Assembly (NCBI GenBank): GCA_028698335.1
Contig: JAQVDP010000003.1
Span: 1-49,249, forward strand
Direction: 5' to 3'
DNA from: Nevskiales bacterium
GTDB lineage: Bacteria; Pseudomonadota; Gammaproteobacteria; Nevskiales; Nevskiaceae
DNA length: 49,249 nucleotides
The notes beneath the pieces are model-generated. The model searched no databases. It worked only from the letters and a program-made list of their open reading frames with translations, and was not told the origin of the DNA. The position numbers and the translations under genes were made by a program. Below, piece by piece: positions 8,509 through 16,138 of this stretch. Positions within the stretch are counted from its first letter, which is position 1. Every line of letters starts with the position of its first letter.

Positions 8509-9745
8509 AGGTCACGCGCTCCGGTTCCGGCTTGGTCTTGTCGATCTTCGAGTAGATGGGCATCAGCAGGAAGAACCCGAAATAGATCGCGGTGCCGATG
8601 CGTGAGACCAGCGTGCCGATCTCGGACGGTGCCTGCATCCCGAAGTAGCACAGCAGGATGAAGGTGACGGTGAACAGCGCGATCGCGGTCTTGAAGATCC
8701 AGCCCTTGTAGCGGATCGACTTGACCTTCGAGCGGTCGAGCCACGGCAGCGCGAAGAACGCCAGCACCGCGCCGAACATGCCGATCACGCCCATCAGCTT
8801 GTTCGGAATCGCACGCAGGATCGCGTAGAACGCGCCGAAGTACCACGCCGGCGTGATGTGCGGCGGCGTCACCAGCGGATTGGCCGGCTCGAAGTTGGGC
8901 TTCTCAAGGAAATAGCCGCCGCCGTCTGGCGCGAAGAATACGACGCCGAGGAAGATCAGCAGGAACACCCCGACGCCAAGCATGTCCTTGACGGTGTAGT
9001 AGGGGTGGGACGGGATGCTGTCCAGCGGGTGGCCGGTTTCCGGGTTCTTGTGCTTCTTGACTTCGATGCCGTCCGGATTTCCGGATCCGACCTCGTGCAG
9101 CGCGATCAGGTGCGCCACCACCAGGCCGACCAGCACGAACGGAATCGCCACGACGTGCAGGGAGAACAGGCGGTTGAGCGTCGCGTCGGACGGGATGTAG
9201 TCGCCCTGGATCCAGACCACCAGATCGTTGCCGATCACCGGAATTGCGCCGAACAGGGAGATGATCACCTGTGCGCCCCAATAGGACATCTGCCCCCAGG
9301 GCAGCACGTAACCGGCGAAGGCTTCAGCCATCAGGCACAGGAAGATCAGGCAGCCGAACAGCCAGATCAGTTCGCGCGGCTTGCGATAGGAGCCGTAGAG
9401 CAGCCCGCGATACATGTGCAGATAGACGACCACGAAGAATGCCGAGGCGCCGGTCGAATGCAGATAGCGGATGACGTTGCCCCAGGGCACGTCGCGCATG
9501 ATGTATTCGACGCTGTCCCACGCCTGCGCGGCGTCAGGCTTGTAGTGCATCGTCAGGAAGATGCCGGACAGCAGCTGGTTGACCAGTACGACGAGCGACA
9601 GGATGCCGAAGATGTACCACCAGTTGAAGTTCTTCGGCGCGTAGTATTCGCCCCATTGGTCCTTCCACAGCTTGGTCAGCGGGAAGCGGTCATCGATCCA
9701 GCCGAGCAGGCCGGTCGTCTTGTGAGGGTTCGGAGTGATCGCCAT
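8495..9745 (-). CDS. petB: Ubiquinol-cytochrome c reductase, cytochrome b subunit
   Basis: Cytochrome b, the quinol-oxidising and quinone-reducing membrane core of complex III; 416 residues, full-length (fused b6/IV type). The N-terminal half has the bis-haem helices, including RYLHSTGASAFFVVVYLHMY and FSLHVVAIPFVLVGLVVAHL. The C-terminal half carries the Qo-site segment, which reads ITPAWYFGAFYAILRAIP, so the usual PEWY motif is PAWY here. The ATG at 9745 lies 3 bp after the petA stop. Assignment is certain; the Qo-site variant is discussed under findings. Confidence 0.98.
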   Translation of the reverse strand: MAITPNPHKTTGLLGWIDDRFPLTKLWKDQWGEYYAPKNFNWWYIFGILSLVVLVNQLLSGIFLTMHYKPDAAQAWDSVEYIMRDVPWGNVIRYLHSTGASAFFVVVYLHMYRGLLYGSYRKPRELIWLFGCLIFLCLMAEAFAGYVLPWGQMSYWGAQVIISLFGAIPVIGNDLVVWIQGDYIPSDATLNRLFSLHVVAIPFVLVGLVVAHLIALHEVGSGNPDGIEVKKHKNPETGHPLDSIPSHPYYTVKDMLGVGVFLLIFLGVVFFAPDGGGYFLEKPNFEPANPLVTPPHITPAWYFGAFYAILRAIPNKLMGVIGMFGAVLAFFALPWLDRSKVKSIRYKGWIFKTAIALFTVTFILLCYFGMQAPSEIGTLVSRIGTAIYFGFFLLMPIYSKIDKTKPEPERVTYEAH

Positions 9746-9748
9746 TGA

Positions 9749-10342
9749 TTACGCTCCCACCGGATCTTCGCCGACGACGATGGTGTGGTCGTCTTCATAG
9801 CGGTGCGGCGGCACCAGCAGGTTCAGAGGCGCCGGGACGCTCTTGTAGACGCGGCCGGCGAGATCGAACTTCGAGCCGTGGCACGGGCAATAGAAGCCGC
9901 CCTGCCAGTTCGGGTCGATGTCCGGGGCCGGATGGTCCGGTCGGAAGCTCGGCGAGCAGCCCAGATGGGTGCAGGAACCGACCATCACCAGCACTTTCGG
10001 CTTGATCGAGCGTGCTTCGTTCTGCGCGTAGCTCGGCTGCTGCGGTTCCTGCGAATCGGGATCACGCAGGTCGTCGGTCACCTTCGGCAGCGACGCCAGC
10101 ATTTCGTCGGTGCGGTTGACGACCCAGACCGGCTTGCCGCGCCACGGGAAGATGATGCGCTGGCCGGCTTCGACCTTGCTGATGTCGACCGTGACCGGTG
10201 CGCCGAGTGCCTTCGCGCGTTCGCTGGGTTTCAGCGATGCCAGAAATGGCCAGGCCGCTGCGACCGCTCCCGCGCCGCCGACCACCGAGGTCGTCAGTGT
10301 CAGGAATCGGCGGCGGCCGGGGTCCACGCCTTGATTGCTCAT
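9749..10342 (-). CDS. petA: Ubiquinol-cytochrome c reductase, Rieske iron-sulfur subunit
   Basis: The 2Fe-2S Rieske protein of complex III, which takes the first electron from quinol at the Qo site. The 197-residue protein begins with a Tat-type signal anchor: GRRRFL at about residues 9-14, then a hydrophobic stretch to about residue 34. The cluster ligands are in CTHLGC (first box) and CPCHGS (second box), with the disulfide cysteines present. The proline loop is near VPAPLNLLVPP. It is the first gene of petABC. In Pseudomonas the upstream neighbours are rpsI/rplM; here a response regulator lies upstream, reading the same way. Confidence 0.97.
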   Translation of the reverse strand: MSNQGVDPGRRRFLTLTTSVVGGAGAVAAAWPFLASLKPSERAKALGAPVTVDISKVEAGQRIIFPWRGKPVWVVNRTDEMLASLPKVTDDLRDPDSQEPQQPSYAQNEARSIKPKVLVMVGSCTHLGCSPSFRPDHPAPDIDPNWQGGFYCPCHGSKFDLAGRVYKSVPAPLNLLVPPHRYEDDHTIVVGEDPVGA

Positions 10343-10468
10343 TGAACAAAGCCCCTTGATAAGCCCCTGAATGAGGTAGTTTTTCGAGTTGCGCGGGGCC
10401 GCGCGTCTACGGCACGCGATCAGTGTCGATCGGTCATGGAAATGCGCGGCGTCCAGCTCAACTCGCGA

Positions 10469-10474
10469 AGTATA
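10469..10474 (-). promoter_or_regulatory. Candidate -10 box for petABC
   Basis: TATACT on the minus strand (5/6 match to the sigma-70 -10), about 126 bp before the petA start, in the 219-bp gap 10343-10561. The -35 region is poor (TTACGT at an 18-nt spacing), so activator help would be needed. The rest of the gap shows nothing clear except the hairpin at 10515-10538. Confidence 0.3.
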
Positions 10475-10514
10475 ACGTTTGGCGGGAGCCGGACGTAAGG
10501 CTCTGGATCAATGC

Positions 10515-10538
10515 GCGACAGAGGCCGCGGTCTGTCGC
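10515..10538 (-). terminator. Hairpin after the NarL-type regulator gene
   Basis: A perfect 8-bp inverted repeat (10515-10522 with 10531-10538) with a GC-rich 8-nt loop, 23 bp past the regulator stop. No T-run follows on the minus strand, so it is at best a weak terminator. It would stand between the sensory operon and petA. Confidence 0.3.
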
Positions 10539-10561
10539 CGCGGTCGGGAACTCGGTCGACG

Positions 10562-11206
10562 TCAGGACAGCAGTCCGCGCAGGGCCGCGAAGCGGACCAC
10601 CTCGGCGGTGTTGCGCAATCCCAGCTTCTCCATCATGCGGGCGCGGTGGTTCTCCGCGGTCTTCACGCCGATGTCGAGAATCTGCGCGATCTCCTTGGTG
10701 GTCTTGCCCTGGATGACGAGATGGAAGGTCTCGCGTTCGCGCGCGGTCAGGGTCTCGTACGGGTCGGAGCTGAAGGAGCGGCTGCGGCTCTGGCGTTCGG
10801 CCAGCGCCTTGGTGGCACGCGGTCCGAAATAGGACTGGCCGACATGAATCGTCTTGATCGCCGTCATCAGCTCGTTGACCGATGTGTCCTTGTTGAGGAA
10901 GCCGTTGGCGCCGGCGCGCAGGATCGGCAGGATGTATTCGTCTTCCTCGTGGACCGTCAGCACCAGCGTGCGCGTGCCGGGGAGTTCGGCGCGCACGCGC
11001 TTGACGACTTCGAGGCCGGACATCCGCGGCATCGAGATGTCGGTGACGACGACGTCGGGTTTGGTCTTCAGCGCCAGTTCCATGGCCTGGAAGCCATCGG
11101 CGGCCTGGGCCACAACCTGGCATTCGCCGGTTTCCTCGAGCATCGAGACCAGGCCCTCACGGACGATCGTGTGGTCGTCGGCGACCAGCAGTCGGATCGG
11201 ATTCAT
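10562..11206 (-). CDS. NarL/FixJ-type response regulator
   Basis: A 214-residue two-domain regulator. The receiver (1-120) has the acidic pair D10-D11, phosphoacceptor D56 in VVVTDISMP and the conserved Lys in GFLNKDTS. The C-terminal LuxR-type helix-turn-helix (about 150-212) contains LTARERETFHLVIQGKTTKE and the VKTAENHRARMMEKLG recognition helix. It is 3 bp after the histidine kinase gene, so the two form a cognate pair. Its targets are unknown. The operon points toward petABC, which makes respiratory control a possibility, but that is inference from position. Confidence 0.93.
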   Translation of the reverse strand: MNPIRLLVADDHTIVREGLVSMLEETGECQVVAQAADGFQAMELALKTKPDVVVTDISMPRMSGLEVVKRVRAELPGTRTLVLTVHEEDEYILPILRAGANGFLNKDTSVNELMTAIKTIHVGQSYFGPRATKALAERQSRSRSFSSDPYETLTARERETFHLVIQGKTTKEIAQILDIGVKTAENHRARMMEKLGLRNTAEVVRFAALRGLLS

Positions 11207-11209
11207 CGT

Positions 11210-12037
11210 TTATGTATTCGTTTCGGTATCGGAGGCGTCGAGTGCCAGTGTCAACTGCACGGTCGTGCCGCGTCCAGGGGACGAACGCACCTCGATGCGT
11301 CCGCCGAACAGTTCGGCGCGATCACGCATGCCACGGACGCCGCCACTGGTGCCACCGCGCTCGGCGTTGCCGAGTGTTGCGGTGTCGAAGCCGCTGCCGT
11401 CGTCCTCGACGCGCAGAATCAGTGCGGATGTGCGCAAGTCGAGCACGATCCGTGCCGAGCGGGCGTCGGCATGACGGATGACATTGGTCAGCGCCTCCTG
11501 TGTGATGCGGAACACAAGGGTTTCGACATCGGGATGCAGGCGTTGTTCGTCAAGGCCCGACTGCAGCGAGATGTTGAGGCCGGTGCGTTCGGTCAGGGTC
11601 CGGGCGAGCCAGTTCAGGGCGGCGTCGAGACCCAGGTCGTCGAGCAGGGTCGGCCGCAGCAGTCGCGACAGTTCGCGCGTGTCGTGCAGCGAGCTGCGAG
11701 TCAGCTCCAGGGCGTCGCCGAGGCGATGCTCGAGTCCGAGGTTGCCGGCGCCGCGGGCGTCATCGAGGATGCGCTGCAACTGGTTGGCCAGCGCGGTCAG
11801 GGTCTGGCCGATGCCGTCATGCAGTTCGCGGGCGAGGCGTCGGCGCTCCTCCTCCTGGACATGCCAGACCGACTTGGCGAGCGTGCGGAAGCGGCGTTCG
11901 CTGCGGACGACCGATTGCAGGAGACGCTGGTTGTCTGCGGTGAGGGCCTCGACCTGCCGCAGGACCGCGCGCCGGAATTCCTCTGCTTCGCTGGACGGAT
12001 TGCGCGCGGATTCCGGTGTCGTGGGGGGAGGCGACAT
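11210..12037 (-). CDS. Soluble NarX-type sensor histidine kinase (HisKA_3)
   Basis: A 275-residue kinase with no membrane segment and no recognisable sensor domain. Residues 15-65 form a heptad-rich helix. The HisKA_3 phosphoacceptor is H73 in LARELHDGIGQTL. The HATPase domain has the N-box near EALTNVIRHADA, the D-box EDDGSGFD, and GGVRGMRDRAELFGG followed by SSPGRGTTVQL. It is 3 bp upstream of the response regulator and 30 bp downstream of a GAF-domain gene. The GAF protein is the obvious candidate for a detached sensor. It has no cysteine, so it is unlikely to hold an Fe-S or haem site itself (unlike NreB). Confidence 0.9.
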   Translation of the reverse strand: MSPPPTTPESARNPSSEAEEFRRAVLRQVEALTADNQRLLQSVVRSERRFRTLAKSVWHVQEEERRRLARELHDGIGQTLTALANQLQRILDDARGAGNLGLEHRLGDALELTRSSLHDTRELSRLLRPTLLDDLGLDAALNWLARTLTERTGLNISLQSGLDEQRLHPDVETLVFRITQEALTNVIRHADARSARIVLDLRTSALILRVEDDGSGFDTATLGNAERGGTSGGVRGMRDRAELFGGRIEVRSSPGRGTTVQLTLALDASDTETNT

Positions 12038-12067
12038 CGCCGGGATGGCTATGGCGGCGCGGCCCGA

Positions 12068-12739
12068 TCAGGCCAGGCGCGGCGACAGGCCGTTGAGGCT
12101 TGCGGCAAGGCGGCTCAGGGCGGACTGCTGGTTGGCGGCCTGCAGGGCGAGGGCGGCTTGTTCGGAGAGTGCCGACAGGATCTCCAGATCCAGCTCCGAG
12201 AGCTGGCGGGGCGTGCCGGTCTGGATCAGGCACAACGCCCCGCGATGGCGCGAGCCGAGTTCCAGCGGCAGGGCAATCACCGCCGGAGCGGTGCTGTCGG
12301 CGCTGTCGGAGATCTCCGCATGCGCCATTCCGGAGCCGCTGCACATTCCCGGAGCATTTTCTGACAGCGCGCGGTGCAGCGCGCGGCCGGCGCAGCCGAG
12401 AACGGCATCGAGCAGTTCGCGGGGCTTGATCTGGTGGGCGCAGGAGACTTCCAGCGCGGTTTCGTCGCGTAACAGCAGCACGAAGCCGTGCTGGGCGCCG
12501 ATGACCTCGCAGGCCGAGCGGAGGGTGTTTTCGAGGACGCCCTGCGCAGGTTCGTTGGAACTTTGTGCGCGCCAGGCGATCGGACTACTGAGGGTGCGTT
12601 GCGGGAGGGCGCGCCGACGCCGCGCGTTGCTGTGGGAAATCAGTGCTGTGCCGCTGAGTGCGAACTGCGGGCGGTGGGTCAACAAAGTCCTGATCCTCCT
12701 GACTAAAGCTGCGCTTGAAGCAAGCTTCATGCCATTCAT
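12068..12739 (-). CDS. Stand-alone GAF domain protein, putative sensor
   Basis: A 223-residue soluble protein with one GAF domain, approximately residues 65-205. Visible features are the helix LENTLRSACEVIGAQHGFVLLL, a central ALPLELGSRHRGALCLI strand pair, and the closing ELDLEILSALSEQAALALQ helix typical of GAF domains. The first 60 residues are basic and probably disordered. There are several cysteines (in SACEV, VSCAHQ, LGCAGR, GMCSG and ALCLI) that could bind a cofactor, but no canonical motif. It is the first gene of a three-gene operon with the kinase and regulator. The start is not certain: ATGs at 12739 and 12730 are both in frame with weak ribosome sites. Confidence 0.75.
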   Translation of the reverse strand: MNGMKLASSAALVRRIRTLLTHRPQFALSGTALISHSNARRRRALPQRTLSSPIAWRAQSSNEPAQGVLENTLRSACEVIGAQHGFVLLLRDETALEVSCAHQIKPRELLDAVLGCAGRALHRALSENAPGMCSGSGMAHAEISDSADSTAPAVIALPLELGSRHRGALCLIQTGTPRQLSELDLEILSALSEQAALALQAANQQSALSRLAASLNGLSPRLA

Positions 12740-12842
12740 CCGTCGCTACGTTGGCCGACGGTTCTGTCGTCCGAGTGTAACAGAAGGTTACGCGCCGTCA
12801 TCGGCGGGAAAATTAGCCCAATTCTGACCTCCGGTCGGGGGA

Positions 12843-14192
12843 TTACTCCTGGTCCAGGCCCAGTTTCTTGATGCGGTAGCGCAGCGAACGGAACGACATG
12901 CCGAGCAGTTCGGCCGCCTTGGTCTTGTTGTAGCGGGTCTTGACCAGGGCCTCGCGGATCGCCTCGCGTTCGATGTCCTCGATCTGCTGACCAAGAGCGG
13001 CGCCCCCGGTCTGGCCGGCGCTCGCATGCGGAGCGCTGCAGGGGCGCAGTTGCAGGTCATCGGCGTGGATCTGCCCGTTGTCGCACAGGGTCAGTGCCCG
13101 CTCGAGGATGTTTTCCAGTTCACGGACATTCCCGGGGAAGACATACCCCTGCAGTGCGTCCAGGGCGTCGTCATGCAGCACCGGGGTATCGTCCAGCAGC
13201 AGGCGGCCGGCCATGGCGGAGAGGATATGGCCGGCGATCAGCGGGATGTCGGTGGGATGTTCGCGCAGGGCGGGGGTGCGAACCTCGATGACGTTCAGGC
13301 GGTAATAAAGGTCCTGGCGGAAGGTGCCCTGCTCCACTGCGGCGGCAAGATCGCGATGCGTCGCCGAGATGATCCGCACATTGACCGGGGTCTCGCTCTC
13401 GGCGCCCACCGGGCGAACGGTGCGTTCCTGCAGTGCCCGCAGCAGCTTGACCTGCATGTGCAGCGGCAGTTCGGCGACCTCGTCGAGAAACAGCGTGCCG
13501 CCCTCGGCGGCCTGAAACAGCCCGACCTTGTCACGATGCGCGCCGGTGAAGCTGCCCTTCAGATGGCCGAAGAACTCGCTTTCCATCAGTTCGGTCGGGA
13601 TGGCGCCGCAGTTGACCGGGACGAACGGCTCGTGGGCGCGCGGGCCGCGTGCGTGGATCAACCGGGCGACCAGCTCCTTGCCAGTGCCCGATTCGCCGGA
13701 GATGTGCACCGGGGCCTGGCTGCGGGCCAGTCGTTCGATCAGAGCCCGCAGGCGTTTGACGCTTTCGTGTTCGCCGAGCAGGCCGCCCGCGGGATCCTCT
13801 GCGACCGGTTCCGGTTCGGTTGGCTGACGCAGTTTCAGCGCGGTGTCGACGAGTTTGCGCAGGATTGCGACGTCGACGGGTTTGGAGACGAAGTCGAAGG
13901 CACCGGCCTTGAGGCTGTCGACGGCGGCCTCCGCGTTTCCGAATGCGGTGATGACGGCCACCGGCGTCTGCGGGAACTGATCCTGGATCTCCCGGACCAG
14001 GCTGATGCCGCTGCCGTCGGGCAGGCGCATATCGGTGATGCACAGATCGAACGCCTGTTGGCGGAGGTGCTGGCGCGCTTCGGTGAGATTTGCGGCGGAG
14101 GTCGTCTTCAGCCCCATCCGCGACAGTGCGATCTCCACCAATTCACGGATGTCGGCTTCGTCGTCGACGATCAGGACGCGTGCTTTGTTCAT
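12843..14192 (-). CDS. pilR: Type IV pilus sigma-54 response regulator PilR
   Basis: NtrC-family activator that switches on pilA with sigma-54. The 449 residues comprise a receiver domain with an acidic pair in LIVDDEADI and phosphoacceptor Asp in LCITDMRLPDG. The AAA+ domain has Walker A GESGTGKE, the sigma-54 loop GSFTGA (a common variant of GAFTGA) and Walker B GGTLFLDE. A Fis-type HTH at the C-terminus contains NKTKAAELLGMSFRSLRYRI. I start at ATG 14192, directly before NKARVLIVDDE; the upstream open frame overlaps pilS. It lies 16 bp after pilS. An NtrC-like identity cannot be fully excluded, but the pilS and PP0621 neighbours support PilR. Confidence 0.93.
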   Translation of the reverse strand: MNKARVLIVDDEADIRELVEIALSRMGLKTTSAANLTEARQHLRQQAFDLCITDMRLPDGSGISLVREIQDQFPQTPVAVITAFGNAEAAVDSLKAGAFDFVSKPVDVAILRKLVDTALKLRQPTEPEPVAEDPAGGLLGEHESVKRLRALIERLARSQAPVHISGESGTGKELVARLIHARGPRAHEPFVPVNCGAIPTELMESEFFGHLKGSFTGAHRDKVGLFQAAEGGTLFLDEVAELPLHMQVKLLRALQERTVRPVGAESETPVNVRIISATHRDLAAAVEQGTFRQDLYYRLNVIEVRTPALREHPTDIPLIAGHILSAMAGRLLLDDTPVLHDDALDALQGYVFPGNVRELENILERALTLCDNGQIHADDLQLRPCSAPHASAGQTGGAALGQQIEDIEREAIREALVKTRYNKTKAAELLGMSFRSLRYRIKKLGLDQE

Positions 14193-14208
14193 GGGCGGGG
14201 CTAGGGCG

Positions 14209-15840
14209 TCATCGCTGGGCGCGGGCGGCGTCGCCGAAGCGGATGCTGAAGCTCGCGCCCCCGGGTGCGGGTCGGTATTGCAAACTGGCGCCATTGTATT
14301 CGCACAGCTCTCGGCAGAGATAAAGCCCCAGACCCGTTCCCGAGGCATCGGTCGTGAAGAAGGGCTCGAAGACGCGGTCGCACAGCGCGGGATCGATTCC
14401 ACCGCCGTTGTCGGTGACATGCAGGCTCGGGATCGAGTTCAGATCGATCGACGTGCGCAGTTTCACCTCCACGCCGTTCTCGGTCGCGGCGCCGTGTTCG
14501 AAGCTGTTGTCCCAGAGATTGAACAGGATCTGTCGCAGATGTTCGGGGTCGAAGCGCACCGAGATATCGGATGCGACCCCGGACATGTCGATTGGCCGGC
14601 GGCTGTGCGGATGGCTCTCGTGGTACACGCGCAGGGTGTGCTCGAGCCACTGACGCAGCTGCAGTTCAGTCAGTTCGGCGTTGTTGCGCCGGCTCAGGTC
14701 GAGCACGTCACCGACGATGTGATCGATACGCGCCGCGTGGCGGAGGACCATGTCGAGCAAGCGCCGATCCTCGGCATTCAGGTCCCGCGATTCGCCGAGG
14801 AGTTGGCTGGCCTGGGTGATCGCCGAGAGCGGGTTGCGGATTTCGTGCGCAATTCCCGCCGACAGGCGGCCCAGCGAAGCGAGTTTCATCTGCTGGGCCT
14901 GCTGGCGGAGCTGCGCCGCATCGTCGATGAGCACGAGGACGTCGGCATCGGCGCCCCAGCCCAGCGCGGTGAAGCGCGGCAGGACTTCGCGCCCGCCGGC
15001 GCCGACGGCGCAGGGCATCGTCCCGGGTTCACGGCGTTCGCGCCACAGGCGCAGTGCGTTGAACAGTTCGGGGAGCCGGGCTTCCAGGGACCGGCCCAGC
15101 ACCGGATCGACACCGGTCAGCCGGCGTGCTGCGACGTTGGCGGTGCGAATCTGGTCGTGGGCGTCGACGACGATGACGCCGGTCTGCATCGTCTCGATGA
15201 TGGTTTCGGACAGGCGCGCGAGATTGACGTACTGGCTGCCGACGCGCTCGGCCATCGCTTCGCTGCGGCGGGCGCGCTGTGCGACGACGCTCGCGGCCAT
15301 GCCGGCCGCGAAGAACATCAAACCCAGCAGCCCGGCCTGCGAAAAATCGCTTGTGCTGGGGACCGCGACATGCAGCTGATGCAGGGCTTCGGCGGCGAAT
15401 ATCGACAGTGTCGCGGCTGCGGCGTGCACCGCGGCCAGTCGCGGATTGAGCATCAGGCTCGAGCCGATGACGGGCGGCACCAGAAGAATGCCCAGTCCGC
15501 TGCCGACGCCACCGGTGTTGTAGACCAGCGTGGCGATGGCCAGTGTGTCGATCGCGAAGTTGAGATGGTTCTGGGTGCGCAGGCCGGGCCGCCGATAGAC
15601 GCCCAGCAGCTGCAGAATCAGGCCGGTCAGCGCGTAGCCCAGGCAGCCGTGGTAGAAGTGCTGCGGCTCCAGGAGGTTGACGAACTCCGGCGCGTAGCCG
15701 GCGCGATGCGTCAGCAGCAGAATGGCGACCAGTGCGAGGCGGTACAGACCCAGTACCGCGAGCAACCGCCAGTCGTCATGGTGCGGCCGGGGTTCGCCGG
15801 CGCGCGCGCCTGGGTTCGTCACTCGCTGCAGCGGCCGCAC
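14209..15840 (-). CDS. pilS: Type IV pilus sensor histidine kinase PilS
   Basis: Membrane histidine kinase partner of PilR. The 543 residues hold about six N-terminal membrane segments (about 25-180), including a Gly-rich YNTGGVGSGLGILLVPP stretch. A PAS domain (about 200-310) starts at IIETMQTGVIVVDAHDQIRT. HisKA contains the phosphoacceptor in LSAGIAHEIRNPLSAI. HATPase has DNGGGIDPAL, EPFFTTDASGTGLGLYL and a C-terminal closing strand. This is the standard PilS layout and length. Its start overlaps the stop of the small PP0621-family gene by 22 bp. Confidence 0.94.
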   Translation of the reverse strand: MRPLQRVTNPGARAGEPRPHHDDWRLLAVLGLYRLALVAILLLTHRAGYAPEFVNLLEPQHFYHGCLGYALTGLILQLLGVYRRPGLRTQNHLNFAIDTLAIATLVYNTGGVGSGLGILLVPPVIGSSLMLNPRLAAVHAAAATLSIFAAEALHQLHVAVPSTSDFSQAGLLGLMFFAAGMAASVVAQRARRSEAMAERVGSQYVNLARLSETIIETMQTGVIVVDAHDQIRTANVAARRLTGVDPVLGRSLEARLPELFNALRLWRERREPGTMPCAVGAGGREVLPRFTALGWGADADVLVLIDDAAQLRQQAQQMKLASLGRLSAGIAHEIRNPLSAITQASQLLGESRDLNAEDRRLLDMVLRHAARIDHIVGDVLDLSRRNNAELTELQLRQWLEHTLRVYHESHPHSRRPIDMSGVASDISVRFDPEHLRQILFNLWDNSFEHGAATENGVEVKLRTSIDLNSIPSLHVTDNGGGIDPALCDRVFEPFFTTDASGTGLGLYLCRELCEYNGASLQYRPAPGGASFSIRFGDAARAQR

Positions 15841-16022
15841 AAGCCGTTGGAATTCAGTGATTTCGCCGGCAGGTGGGTGCCGCAGCGGGCGCAGCGTGCC
15901 ATCGGCTCGAAGTCATCCTCGATTTCCGGGGGACGTTGCGACAGCTGGCGACGGACCTGTCGGGCGACCTGCCAGATCAGCCAGGCGGCGGCGACCAGCA
16001 GCAGAAGACGCAATAGATTCAT
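15819..16022 (-). CDS. PP0621 family protein, small zinc-ribbon membrane protein
   Basis: A 67-residue protein with an N-terminal membrane helix (LLRLLLLVAAAWLIWQVA) and two CxxC pairs, CARC and CGRC, separated by a short loop (HLPAKSLNSN): a small zinc-ribbon facing the cytoplasm. It matches the PP0621 family found upstream of pilS in pseudomonads; function unknown. A good AGAGGA site precedes the ATG by about 7 nt. Its 3' end overlaps pilS, so it is probably cotranscribed with pilSR. Confidence 0.85.
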   Translation of the reverse strand: MNLLRLLLLVAAAWLIWQVARQVRRQLSQRPPEIEDDFEPMARCARCGTHLPAKSLNSNGLCGRCSE

Positions 16023-16043
16023 GGGGCATTCCTCTTTGGTCGC

Positions 16044-16049
16044 ATTCTA
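16044..16049 (-). promoter_or_regulatory. Candidate -10 box for PP0621-pilS-pilR
   Basis: TAGAAT on the minus strand (5/6 to consensus), about 22 bp before the PP0621-family start in the 116-bp divergent gap shared with sucC. No good -35 lies 16-18 nt upstream. Confidence 0.3.
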
Positions 16050-16071
16050 GGCGAGAACCTCGTGGCCGGTT

Positions 16072-16100
16072 TTGCGTCCGGCGGTGCGGTAAGCGAGAAT
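16072..16100 (+). promoter_or_regulatory. Candidate sigma-70 promoter for sucCD
   Basis: TTGCGT (16072-16077), a 17-nt spacer and GAGAAT (16095-16100), about 39 bp before the sucC start. Only 3/6 and 4/6 bases match consensus; the call rests mainly on position and spacing. Confidence 0.3.
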
Positions 16101-16138
16101 GCCGCGCGATCCGACGATACCCGGCCAGAGGAAATGGC

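Noticed and set aside
10511-12364. A 617-codon plus-strand frame opposite the kinase and regulator
   Set aside because: Antisense shadow of two genes with intact two-component signatures.
12777-12791. GTAAC-n5-GTTAC inverted repeat upstream of the GAF gene
   Set aside because: Only 5-bp arms; too short to call an operator without a second copy elsewhere.
14005-16050. A 681-codon plus-strand frame opposite pilS
   Set aside because: Covers pilS, part of pilR and the PP0621-family gene in antisense; no domain features.
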